DNA from: Labrys wisconsinensis
GTDB taxonomy: Bacteria; Pseudomonadota; Alphaproteobacteria; Rhizobiales; Labraceae
Length of the DNA: 64,000 bases
Direction: 5' to 3'
Assembly: GCF_030814995.1 (NCBI RefSeq)
Contig: NZ_JAUSVX010000001.1
Location: 1,302,001-1,366,000, forward strand
The notes under the pieces are model-generated. The model worked only from the letters and a program-made list of their open reading frames with translations, was not told the DNA's origin and did not search any database. The position numbers were made by a program, and so were the translations under genes. Below, piece after piece: positions 54,342 to 62,310 of this stretch (its first letter is position 1; every line of letters starts with the position of its first letter).

Positions 54342-55096
54342 TCGGCGCAAATCCCCTCATCGAGATGGTCTCGATCAGCAAGTCCTTCGGCGGCGTGCAG
54401 GCGGTCGACGATGTGTCGCTCCAGGTGTTCCCCGGCCAGGTCGTCGGCCTTCTCGGCCATAACGGCGCCGGCAAATCGACCCTCATCAAGATTCTCGCCG
54501 GCGCCTATCGCGCCGACAACGGCATCATCCGCGTCGATGGCCAGCCGATCCGCATCGCCAACCCCAACGACGCGCGGGCGCACGGCATCGAGACCATCTA
54601 CCAGAACCTCGCGCTGGCCGATAATCTCGATGCTGCCGGCAACCTGTTTCTCGGCAGGGAGAAGCGCTGGCTGGGCGTCTTCGCCGATCGCCGCCGGATG
54701 CGGGCAGAGACCGCCCACATCTGCAGCCAGATCAACCCCCGCTTCACCAATTTGACGGTGCCTGTCCGCAACCTTTCGGGCGGGCAGCGCCAGTCGATTG
54801 CCATCGCGCGAGCCCTCTATTTCAACGCCAAGCTGCTGATCATGGACGAGCCGACCGCCGCTCTGGGCCCTGGCGAGACGCGGCAGGTCAAGGAGCTGAT
54901 CCAGACGCTCAAGGCGCGCGGCGTCGGCGTGCTCCTCATCAGCCACGACATCGAAGATGTTTTTGAGGTCGCCGACGAACTGGTGGTCATGGCGGGCGGC
55001 CGCGTGGTCGGCCGGCGCAAGACCCATGAGGCGACGCGCAATGAAATTCTCTCCCTGATCATTCTCGGCAGTCAGGGCGAGGCACCCGTGCCGTAG
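54338..55096 (+). CDS. Sugar ABC transporter ATP-binding protein, single domain
   Basis: A 252-residue ATPase: Walker A GHNGAGKST at about residues 40-48, signature NLSGGQRQSIAIARAL, Walker B LLIMDEPTAALG and switch His in LISHDIEDV. Unlike RhaT it has only one nucleotide-binding domain, as in the fructose-type FrcA importers. The start GTG overlaps the permease stop (GTGA). The C-terminal part is truncated relative to double-domain RbsA proteins but complete for this subtype. Confidence 0.9.
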   Translation: MIGANPLIEMVSISKSFGGVQAVDDVSLQVFPGQVVGLLGHNGAGKSTLIKILAGAYRADNGIIRVDGQPIRIANPNDARAHGIETIYQNLALADNLDAAGNLFLGREKRWLGVFADRRRMRAETAHICSQINPRFTNLTVPVRNLSGGQRQSIAIARALYFNAKLLIMDEPTAALGPGETRQVKELIQTLKARGVGVLLISHDIEDVFEVADELVVMAGGRVVGRRKTHEATRNEILSLIILGSQGEAPVP

Positions 55097-55142
55097 ACGC
55101 GCCGCCGCCACCAGACGCAGCGTTCTAGTATTGGAGTGACCG

Positions 55143-55586
55143 ATGCCCGCCGGCTCGACCTATTGTATTGCCCGAGGAATGCTTCGGGGGCCGATAAGGA
55201 ACGTGCGCTCCGCCGATGCGGAAGGCGGGAACTACGTCGCCTTCGACATCGGCAACCAGTTCCTCCATCCGAACCATCCGCTGGGATGGATCCGCAGGCT
55301 CGAGATCGACATCGACGGGGAAACCGTCCCGGCGGTGGGTTCTTTCTTCGTCCTGCGCCGCCAGTGGTTTCCCCTGACTCATCTGCGCACCATCACCGAC
55401 GTCTGGTGGCATATGGGCGAGACCGCCACCCTCAACCTGAGCCGTCCGCCGATTGCCCCGGGGCGGCGCGTCATTGCCTGCCGGTTCTTCGTTTCGCTCT
55501 TCGTCAACACCCCGAAAATCGACCTCGACGACCTCTGGCCATCGCTGACCCAGAACATTTCCGCCGAACTCATCTGTGAAGGCTAG
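55143..55586 (+). CDS. C-glycoside deglycosidase beta-subunit-like protein (DUF6379 type)
   Basis: A 147-residue all-beta protein resembling the DUF6379 family, now known as the beta subunit of C-glycoside deglycosidases (CarC/DgpC type). Recognisable blocks: GNQFLHPNHPLGWIRRLEI, the GETVPAVGSFFVLRRQW segment and TITDVWWHMGETATLNL. In characterised enzymes this subunit binds the metal-dependent alpha subunit and completes its active site. A TIM-barrel gene follows after 9 bases, as expected for the alpha subunit. GGAG lies 7 bases upstream of ATG. Assigned from memory of the family; a profile search is needed to confirm it. Confidence 0.68.
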   Translation: MPAGSTYCIARGMLRGPIRNVRSADAEGGNYVAFDIGNQFLHPNHPLGWIRRLEIDIDGETVPAVGSFFVLRRQWFPLTHLRTITDVWWHMGETATLNLSRPPIAPGRRVIACRFFVSLFVNTPKIDLDDLWPSLTQNISAELICEG

Positions 55587-55595
55587 AGCGAAGAC

Positions 55596-56528
55596 ATGTT
55601 GGATTCTCTGGCGCTGAGCGTCTGGTCGCTGCAGCAGCTGACCCTTGAGCGCGGCGTTCCGCTCGGCACGCTCCTCGACGTCATCGTCGATCTCGGCGTA
55701 TCGCAGATCGAGCTGAACGAAGACTATGTGCGGCTGCCCGAATATCGGCATCTGGCTGGTATGCGCCGCCTGCGCGCCGAGCTCGAGAGTCGTGGCCTGA
55801 AGCTCCTGTCGACGTGGTTCTACACGGACTTTCTCGGCACGGTACGGATTTCCTCCCGGCCGGCCCTGGTCGAGCAGTTGCGCGAATACCTGCTGACGGC
55901 GGCCGAGCTCGGCGCCGAGCAGCTGACCCTTCCGCTCGGCGACGGGTTCGATGGCATCGATGTGGACAAAGGGCGGGCAACCCTGAACGAGATTCTCGTC
56001 GAGGTGCTGCCGCTGGCCGAGGCCACGGGCGTGCGCATCGGCATCGAGACCGGCCGGTCCGAGGGGACCTTTCATACGCCCGGCGCCGTGCTGCGGCTCG
56101 TCGAGAGCTTTGCTTCACCGAGCCTCAGAATGGTGCCCGACTTCGAGGCCTGGCGGGTCTCGACCTCGGATCTGCCCTTGATGCATGTCGAGACCCAGGC
56201 GGCCTCGTCCGAGCCGGCGCCGGTTTCGCTTTTCCGCGCCTGCCTGCCCTATGCGCCGATTGTCCATGCCAAGCTGCTGCGCCTCGACGAGAACGGCGAT
56301 GAGCCGCACTTCCCGCTGCGCGAGCTGATGGCGGCGATCGTCGAGAGTCCAATCCGGCACATCCTGGAAGTCGAGTACGAAGGCTGGATTCCCGATGTCG
56401 ATCCACATCTGGATTGCATCGAACAGACCCGGCAGTGCTTGTCCTTGCTTCGCCGCATGGCGAGCCATGCCATTCCCGCCACATCGCTCAGCGCAGCAAC
56501 GGGCGAGCGCGGCGTCTTGACCGAATAG
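55596..56528 (+). CDS. TIM-barrel sugar-phosphate isomerase/epimerase, probable C-glycoside deglycosidase alpha subunit
   Basis: A 310-residue AP-endonuclease-2-type TIM barrel. A full E-D-H-E metal set can be traced: E in RIGIETGRSEG (about 152), D in RMVPDFEAW (about 183), H in APIVHAKLLRLDE (about 226) and E in HILEVEYEGW (about 257). In CarB/DgpB-type deglycosidases such a barrel binds Mn2+ and a histidine eliminates the C-C bonded aglycone from a 3-keto sugar. The pairing with a DUF6379-type gene and a sugar importer supports that role; an ordinary sugar isomerase or epimerase is the alternative. The last 35 residues are variable. Confidence 0.68.
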   Translation: MLDSLALSVWSLQQLTLERGVPLGTLLDVIVDLGVSQIELNEDYVRLPEYRHLAGMRRLRAELESRGLKLLSTWFYTDFLGTVRISSRPALVEQLREYLLTAAELGAEQLTLPLGDGFDGIDVDKGRATLNEILVEVLPLAEATGVRIGIETGRSEGTFHTPGAVLRLVESFASPSLRMVPDFEAWRVSTSDLPLMHVETQAASSEPAPVSLFRACLPYAPIVHAKLLRLDENGDEPHFPLRELMAAIVESPIRHILEVEYEGWIPDVDPHLDCIEQTRQCLSLLRRMASHAIPATSLSAATGERGVLTE

Positions 56529-56768
56529 GCCTCCGGGTTCGAGCGCGATGCGCCCGCTCGCGAGCCGCCGGGCGGGGGGCGGACTGTTGCCGGATACCGG
56601 ACCGCGTCGAGCGACGGCGTGCGGCCGAGAGCATCGGCCGCACGCTCGGCAACGAGGCGTGCCAGGACAAGGTGGGTCCGATCACTGGCCGGAGCTTGCG
56701 ATGCGGCAAGTCGCGGCCGGAGGACGACGACGTGACGTAGATCGCGGCGTCATATGCTCAATCTGCCC

Positions 56769-57104
56769 CTATGTGCCGTCACCGGACTTCTTATGCACCT
56801 GGCTCGGCAAGCGGCCTGCTTCAAAATCCCGGATGTAGTGCTCGATTGTCAGCGCCGTGCCCAGAAAATGCACCTCACCGGTGCGACGGTCCACGAGGAT
56901 CGGCGAATTGCCGACCAGTTGATCCTCGAAGCGGCCGCTGCGCAGGTACTTGCTGCTTTGGTAGTTGAAAACGAAGCATGTTGGCTTCTCGATGATTGCA
57001 TCGTCAAATATGACGTAGCTAAACTCGGGATCTTGTGGTGGTCTCTGTAATACCTCGTTTGCCATTTCCAGAGCTTCTGTCAAGCTTAAGTAATTATTGA
57101 CCAT
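56769..57104 (-). CDS. Imm35-like immunity protein (YrhB family)
   Basis: A 111-residue acidic cytoplasmic protein. The C-terminal half (CFVFNYQSSKYLRSGRFEDQ, then LVGNSPILVDRRTGEVHFLG and TALTIEHYIRDFE) closely follows the Imm35/YrhB pattern, in which GNxPIxVD and a tyrosine-rich helix are conserved. Imm35 proteins neutralise polymorphic nuclease toxins. GGGAG lies 6 bases before the ATG. No toxin gene abuts it; the nearest is the large gene at 58715-61906, with two other immunity-like genes between. Confidence 0.75.
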   Translation of the reverse strand: MVNNYLSLTEALEMANEVLQRPPQDPEFSYVIFDDAIIEKPTCFVFNYQSSKYLRSGRFEDQLVGNSPILVDRRTGEVHFLGTALTIEHYIRDFEAGRLPSQVHKKSGDGT

Positions 57105-57415
57105 CAATCGCTCCCGACCCCACTACAGAAGTGCCGCCGCCATAGCCTTTGTCTCCGATCGCCACCCGCAGCCTGCTGGATAGGCGATCGAATGTCGTGG
57201 TCATAAGCCCCTGAGGGAATCAGTCGCGTTCGCTCGTCCGATCTGTAAGGACATGGACACGTCACGCCGGAGGCCGACGGTGCTCGCCGCAAAGGAAAGC
57301 CACTGGCGAACCGCCCGCCCCAGGCATCGCCCAATGCCGCGATCGCGGTCGACTCGAGGATCCCGAGCTCCCCCATCGGCTCTCGCACGAGCAAGTTCGC
57401 GGGATCAACAAGCGC
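57105..57415. other. 311-base gap in the immunity cluster
   Basis: No gene is supportable here. A 96-codon frame on the - strand runs from 57394 and its TGA overlaps the Imm35-like start (TGATG), but its composition (clusters such as CPCPYRSDERTRLIP) resembles no protein family and lacks an SD site. The stretch is GC-richer than the immunity genes beside it. It may be the eroded end of a displaced toxin module. Confidence 0.4.
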
Positions 57416-57790
57416 TCATCGCGGCAACGGTCTCCTGTCAGAGAGGCCGAACCTGGCTCGGAATGCCGCGTCTTCTGTAACATTGACCGGCAGAACGAAG
57501 TCCGGAATTCCGGGGGCATGCACCGCTTCCATCTGCTTCATGGCCTCTGTCGGCGGGGTTGCGCACACCACTTCTGCCGACAATTCGCAATCGGCCACGC
57601 TCGGATAGGCTTTCGCAAACTGACCTGAGACAACGAACAGAAGATAGGCGGACAACTTTCGCCGGAGCGCGCTCTCGCGCTCGGCATCATCGGCGATGTC
57701 CCCATTGTCGTAAATCACCAATCCGACACGTGACGAGACGCCCGGCAACCGTGTAATGAGGTCGATAGAGGTGAAATCGGACAAGCTCAT
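57416..57790 (-). CDS. DUF6572-like small protein
   Basis: A 124-residue protein resembling DUF6572, a small family of unknown function often found near toxin genes. The family-like pattern is SLSDFTSIDLITRLPG, then VGLVIYDNGDI, LRRKLSAYLLFVVSGQF and AEVVCATPPTEAMKQM. A perfect AGGAGG lies 5 bases before the ATG. It is one of three small genes downstream of the toxin-like gene and probably another immunity or accessory protein. Confidence 0.6.
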   Translation of the reverse strand: MSLSDFTSIDLITRLPGVSSRVGLVIYDNGDIADDAERESALRRKLSAYLLFVVSGQFAKAYPSVADCELSAEVVCATPPTEAMKQMEAVHAPGIPDFVLPVNVTEDAAFRARFGLSDRRPLPR

Positions 57791-58176
57791 CGTTACCTCC
57801 TACAATGAACTCATCTGCCCTGTCAGTCCAGATTGTATTCGTTTCTCGATCTCCTCAAGCGGGAATTACGGTGATGCTGCATTTTATTGGCGCAAGCTGG
57901 GACTGGCGGTCTGGGCGATCCGCTGGAGCCGCCCAGGCCGACGACGCGAAACTGCCGGCATAGGGCGAGTCGGGTCCGGCGGCCCGGATGGGCGCGCCGC
58001 GTGCTGGGGCCCGACGGCCTGCGCCGAAGGACGCCGGTGGGTGTTTCACGACATCGGCCGGAGGCGCGCGGCGCCTTCATGCCGATGCGTTCGGGCCTGA
58101 ACCCATTGGGGCGCGGAGCTGTCAGGCGACCGCCCTTTCTGCAGAGGCAAATCTCCTCGCCGGCCGGCCGGACTCC
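57791..58176. other. 386-base gap between two immunity-like genes
   Basis: Nothing recognisable. About 57900-58160 is GC-rich with a sharp boundary to the AT-rich immunity genes on either side, so this may be a remnant of host-like or toxin N-terminal sequence left by recombination. Frames on both strands are short and lack start signals. Confidence 0.4.
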
Positions 58177-58635
58177 CTATTTGCCCTCTTCGTACTTGGG
58201 CAGGTATCGCGCAAAGAAGGGATCTTTCTCCGTCAGCAATGTCTTGCCGACCAACTTGAGAACCGTCACCTCGGCTATGGGGCTCGGCTCCTCGCCGTCG
58301 AACATGGTGCAGAGCCCATAGGAGGCTGGAAATTCCTCGCCGACGAGACGGAAGAAATTTTGCATCTTTTCGAGTATGTTGTCTGGCGTCTTATGGTGCA
58401 TCCAATTGACGAACGAAAGGACATCGTCATCGAGTTCACGAAACGTCAATTTGTCCGACCATCCGCACGTCTTGTCACAGAAATTACTTATTTTCTCCAT
58501 GATAATTCCCATTCTCTCGCCGTTGTGAAAGATTGGATACTTAGAGTCATAGAGATATTCTTCTTCATCGGACATATACTCGTGTCCAAATTTATCTCCG
58601 ACGGTGGCGACGATCCAAAAATTGATGACGCTCAT
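58177..58635 (-). CDS. Probable immunity protein (Imm7-like)
   Basis: A 152-residue AT-rich gene placed 79 bases after the toxin-like gene. The protein is acidic in its first half and includes YMSDEEEYLYDSKYPIF and RLVGEEFPASYGLCTMFDGE; the ASYGL-xx-FDGEE segment recalls the GSYGLLYxxDDED block of Imm7 proteins, but the match is weak. Position directly downstream of the toxin's C-terminus is the strongest argument that it is the cognate immunity protein. The SD site is poor (AGAGATGG). Confidence 0.55.
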   Translation of the reverse strand: MSVINFWIVATVGDKFGHEYMSDEEEYLYDSKYPIFHNGERMGIIMEKISNFCDKTCGWSDKLTFRELDDDVLSFVNWMHHKTPDNILEKMQNFFRLVGEEFPASYGLCTMFDGEEPSPIAEVTVLKLVGKTLLTEKDPFFARYLPKYEEGK

Positions 58636-58714
58636 GGTTCCATCTCTTGATTTGTGGCCGTGTGGTGTAATGACGTGTATCAGAACGATGTATGTTATAT
58701 AGGTCTATTAAACT

Positions 58715-61700
58715 TCAAAATGGAACATCATCTATCTTTGCAGTGATTCCATATTCATTTTCATATTGTCTAATAATCCTCATTGTTTCATCGGAAAATC
58801 CATCATTGCTGTGAAAATAAGGTATTCTACCTGTCGCAAGAGCTACCTCAAATGTTGTTCTCGCTTGCCTTCTCATAGCTTTCTTCAGTTTGAAAGCGAG
58901 CTTAGTTTGAGCGATATATATGTCGCTGATGGTGTCAAGTTCCCTCGGCGAGCCTCCCTTGAGAAGAATGTTATCGAAAGCCGAGTTTGGCACACCACCG
59001 ATTCGCTTTGCGAGCAAAATATCGTTGGGACTGGGGCTCCCCGATTTGACCGGGACAATACGACCGGGATTCCTGACTTCATCCAGGCTGATGAACTTAA
59101 ATTTGTGGACACGATTGTTGAACGCCTCGTCAATTGCTAGGCTGAAAGCGGACTGACGCGAATGACCGGCCTGCTCGAATTTTCGTATTACCTCTTCATT
59201 GGGACGTAACGGTGCTCCCCGTTTGAACTGCGGGTAGCGGACGGGATCTTCGAAATCCGGAATGGGAGAGATTTTGGACGTTATCGGACCATCGACGTCG
59301 TCTTTCGATGGGGGACGGGGAGGCGGCTCCGGGGGGACGGATTCAATTTTGGCGCTGCCGTGCCCCATTGCTTTAGGATTCGGCTCCAGCACGGACTGCA
59401 TCGCCTTCGCGGCACTGCGACCCGATCGAAGCAGCGCCGGAGCCTCGAGGACGATGCCGCCGAGCACCGTGCCGACGAGGTCGTAGTGATAGCGATAGGC
59501 CTTGCTGATGAAGTCGTCCTGGAGGGTCCTGCCGTCCTCCATCAGCTGAATGAAGTCGGCGCCGGAGAGGGGCTGGCCTTTGTTGACCTGCAGGCGGGTC
59601 GCGAGATCGCCGGCGAGAGCCTTGTAGGCCGCGAGGCTGCCCCGCACCGGAATGCGCTTGAGTTCGTTCTGGAGATAGTCGACCGCGTCCAAGCTGCCCG
59701 TGACGGCAGCGAAGGCGATGGCCGCGGCATAGGCGTCCGCAAGGCTCTCCTGGAATTCGGGCGGCTGGCCGAGAGCCCGGCCTCCGCCCTGCCAGAAGGC
59801 GGGCTCGTAATGGGCCCTCATGTCTTCGAGGGAGTGGTCGATCTTGGAGTAAACCTCCCCCGAGAGCTTCCAGCGGGCGGCCTTCAGCTGGCCGGCGAAC
59901 GCGGATGGATCGAACCCGCCGGGCCGGGCGAAGCCGAAGTTGGAGGGAGAGCCTCGGTCGAGCGGCTCGGGGATCGGCCCGGACAGCGGATCTCCATCCG
60001 GCGCCTGGGCGTTGGCCGGAGGCTGGGCGTGCGGCGCCGCGCCCCGAGGGACGGCGGGTGCGACGGGCGCGCGGCTGACGAGGCTGTCCTGAAACCGCTG
60101 CCCCCGGTCGACCAGGTCGGCGAGCTCGCCCTCGGAAAGCGAGGCGCCGGGATTGGCCTGGATCTGTCGGCGGAGCTCACCGTCGAGGCCGCGATAGGCG
60201 GCGAGACCGTTGTTCACGCTCATGCCGGGGAGGCCGGCTTCGAAGCGGTCGAGCGCCTCCGTGGTGCCGGTCAGCGCGCTGCCGATGAGCGCGGCGGCGT
60301 AGCCTGTCGCAGCCGCCTGGTGGAATCCGACGCTCTGGCCTTGCGCAAAAGCGCCACCCTGGTCAGCGGTCGGATCGTAGAGGGAGCGGATCTCGGCCTG
60401 CGCTCGGTCGATGACGGCAAGAATCCTTGCCCTGAACCGCTTCGGGGCGGCGCGCGCTTCGGCGACGAGCGCGGGGAAATCGAGACCGGCCGGCGCGTGG
60501 AAGCCGATTCCGGCAGGCTTGTTTGGGTCGGCCTTCGGTGCGACGGGCGCCGGAGGTGTCTCGCCGGGTTGCCGATAGCTGACGGGCGTCAGCACGGCGT
60601 CCCGATCGAGCGAGGCCGGATCGGCGCCGGCGGCCAATGCGGCCATCCCGCCGCGGGCGAGACCGAGGGGGTCCATACCGCCCGGCGCCGCCTGGGGCGG
60701 GCCGTTGCCCGCGAGGCCTGGAAGTCCGGGCATGCCCGTTGCGGATGTGCCGGCCGGCATGCCCGGCAGCGTCATGGTCGCGGTCGGTTGCCAGGATCCC
60801 GCCGGGACCGGTCCCTCCTGCGCCCGAACGGGCGGGGCGGCGGCTCCGGCCGGCGGCGACGCGAGCGGTCCCGCCGCCGCGCCGGATGGGCCGGCCGCCG
60901 CCGGGTCCGCCGGCCGGCGATCCGCCAGCGGGATCCGGAGCGGCATCCCGCCGGCCGGCGCGGCCCGAAGGCTGGCGACGTAGCGCTCGCCGGCCGTCCG
61001 CTGGCCCTCGAAGACCAGCTTCGCCAGCCCGGGGTCGAGGCTTTTGAGGATGCGGTTGGGGGTGAGGTCTGGGTGCCCCTGGCCGGTGGTGAGGATGGAG
61101 AGATAGTCCGGGGCGACGAGGCCCATGACGGCGTCGCGCTCGGCCGCGGCGCGGTCGCGGTCCTCGCCGTGCCGCTGCACCGCGTTGCGGGCGAACTTGC
61201 GCATCACGGCGTCGGAGGCGTCGGGGTGTCGCGTCCGGAACCAGGCGCCGGCATGGCCGTGCCCGCCATCGGCCAGGGTGGCGGGATCGATGGTCGTCGG
61301 CACGGATGCCGACACCGCATCGGCCGCGCCGTCCGGGCTGCCCGCATCGCCCGGGCCGGCCTCGCCCGGTGCCGGCGGGCGCTGCCAGATCGCCCGGCGT
61401 GCCTCGGGGTCGGCGAGGATGGCGGCGCCCTTGGCCGCCGCGAGCCTGTCGGGCAGGCCTTTGAGGCGGGCGTCCCAGGCCACCTGCGGCAGGTCGGGGT
61501 TGCGGGCGGTGCCGGTGAGCTGCTGCTCGGCGGCATCGCGCATGGCTGCGTCGGGATGCTCGGCGATGGTGCGCAGGAGCTCGGCGTCGAGCCCGTCCTG
61601 GCGCTCGACATGGTAGCGCCGCCGCTCGCCCGCCTCGGCCTCGGCGAGCGGGCCGGTGAGCTCGCTGCCGAGCTCGTCGATTCGCCAGGCCAGGCGCTGG

Positions 61701-61906
61701 CGCACCTCCGGCGACCAGCGGGCGGCCATGGCTTGCGCCTCGTCCCGGAACTGGGAGCGGAAGCGGCTGGTGGCGTCGCCGCCGCCGGGCGGCATGGCGT
61801 CCCGGGTGGCGCGGGCATAGGCGGCCTGGGTGACGGCGAAGCGCTGGAGATCGGCGCGGGCACGCGTCTGCAGCTCCGCCGGCGAGAAGTCGGGGATGCG
61901 GGGCAT
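58715..61906 (-). CDS. Large polymorphic-toxin-like protein with phage-virion-like N-terminus
   Basis: A 1063-residue protein. Residues about 1-320 are helical and charged (DEAQAMAARWSPEVRQRLAW), like internal-virion/ejection proteins of alphaproteobacterial phages. About 321-465 is a Gly/Ala/Pro-rich linker. Two related 140-residue units follow (about 471-612 and 660-805). The tip (about 885-1063) is AT-rich: 58741-58800 has 18 G/C in 60, against 54 in 60 at 60841-60900. Its end (IYIAQTKLAFKLKKAMRRQA, then RIPYFHSNDGFSDETM) recalls restriction-endonuclease-fold toxins. No signal peptide. No RHS, CdiA or LXG features. Three immunity-like genes lie downstream. Confidence 0.65.
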   Translation of the reverse strand: MPRIPDFSPAELQTRARADLQRFAVTQAAYARATRDAMPPGGGDATSRFRSQFRDEAQAMAARWSPEVRQRLAWRIDELGSELTGPLAEAEAGERRRYHVERQDGLDAELLRTIAEHPDAAMRDAAEQQLTGTARNPDLPQVAWDARLKGLPDRLAAAKGAAILADPEARRAIWQRPPAPGEAGPGDAGSPDGAADAVSASVPTTIDPATLADGGHGHAGAWFRTRHPDASDAVMRKFARNAVQRHGEDRDRAAAERDAVMGLVAPDYLSILTTGQGHPDLTPNRILKSLDPGLAKLVFEGQRTAGERYVASLRAAPAGGMPLRIPLADRRPADPAAAGPSGAAAGPLASPPAGAAAPPVRAQEGPVPAGSWQPTATMTLPGMPAGTSATGMPGLPGLAGNGPPQAAPGGMDPLGLARGGMAALAAGADPASLDRDAVLTPVSYRQPGETPPAPVAPKADPNKPAGIGFHAPAGLDFPALVAEARAAPKRFRARILAVIDRAQAEIRSLYDPTADQGGAFAQGQSVGFHQAAATGYAAALIGSALTGTTEALDRFEAGLPGMSVNNGLAAYRGLDGELRRQIQANPGASLSEGELADLVDRGQRFQDSLVSRAPVAPAVPRGAAPHAQPPANAQAPDGDPLSGPIPEPLDRGSPSNFGFARPGGFDPSAFAGQLKAARWKLSGEVYSKIDHSLEDMRAHYEPAFWQGGGRALGQPPEFQESLADAYAAAIAFAAVTGSLDAVDYLQNELKRIPVRGSLAAYKALAGDLATRLQVNKGQPLSGADFIQLMEDGRTLQDDFISKAYRYHYDLVGTVLGGIVLEAPALLRSGRSAAKAMQSVLEPNPKAMGHGSAKIESVPPEPPPRPPSKDDVDGPITSKISPIPDFEDPVRYPQFKRGAPLRPNEEVIRKFEQAGHSRQSAFSLAIDEAFNNRVHKFKFISLDEVRNPGRIVPVKSGSPSPNDILLAKRIGGVPNSAFDNILLKGGSPRELDTISDIYIAQTKLAFKLKKAMRRQARTTFEVALATGRIPYFHSNDGFSDETMRIIRQYENEYGITAKIDDVPF

Positions 61907-62310
61907 GAGGGCTCACGATGGGAGGGGAGCTCCGGCTGGCAGGCGGGCATGCGCGAGCGCCGCCGTCGCGCCGCGGGCAGCGGCGAGGCGTCGGACGTCA
62001 GGACATGCGAAAGCGGCCCCGGGGACGGCATGTCCCAGGCTGTTGTCGGCAGCGTTGGCGAGGGGCCGGAAAGCCGTTCCGGGGCGGATCAGGCGGGCTG
62101 CAGGCGCAGCACCGCACCGCACCGTCAGATTCTGCCATAGCCGCGCCGGAGATCAAGGAGGGGTGGCAATTCGAAAAAGCGCCGGTCGGGCTCTGCGCGG
62201 TATCGACGCGCGGTCGAAGAGCCGTCTCCCGATCGGTTGCGACATAGGGCTAGAAGCGCGCCGGGCTGAGTCCCGCGCCCGCGCGTGCTGCCCCGGCGCC
62301 CCGCCCCCTC
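61907..62310. other. 404-base gap without a supportable gene
   Basis: Between the start of the toxin-like gene and the end of the DUF459 gene I see only short frames in both directions. It should contain the promoter of the toxin-like gene; no clear -10 or -35 was found. The DNA is GC-rich throughout, like the toxin's N-terminal part. Confidence 0.5.

Noticed and set aside
56529-56768. A + strand frame continuing past the TIM-barrel gene, ending near 56740
   Set aside because: The peptide (for example SIGRTLGNEACQDKVGPITG) has no family, no start signal and shifts out of the barrel gene's frame; treated as non-coding.
57104-57394. A 96-codon frame ending in TGATG overlap with the Imm35-like gene
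   Set aside because: Coupling-like overlap is attractive, but there is no ribosome-binding site, no domain and an odd residue composition; it is recorded as a possible remnant only.
58715-61906. Classifying the large gene as RHS, CdiA or LXG toxin
   Set aside because: No YD repeats, no haemagglutinin repeats, no two-partner secretion domain, no signal peptide and no N-terminal LXG domain were seen.
56769-62310. Whole region as a prophage
   Set aside because: Only the N-terminal part of one gene looks phage-like; no integrase, capsid, terminase or tail genes and no attachment-site repeats were found.
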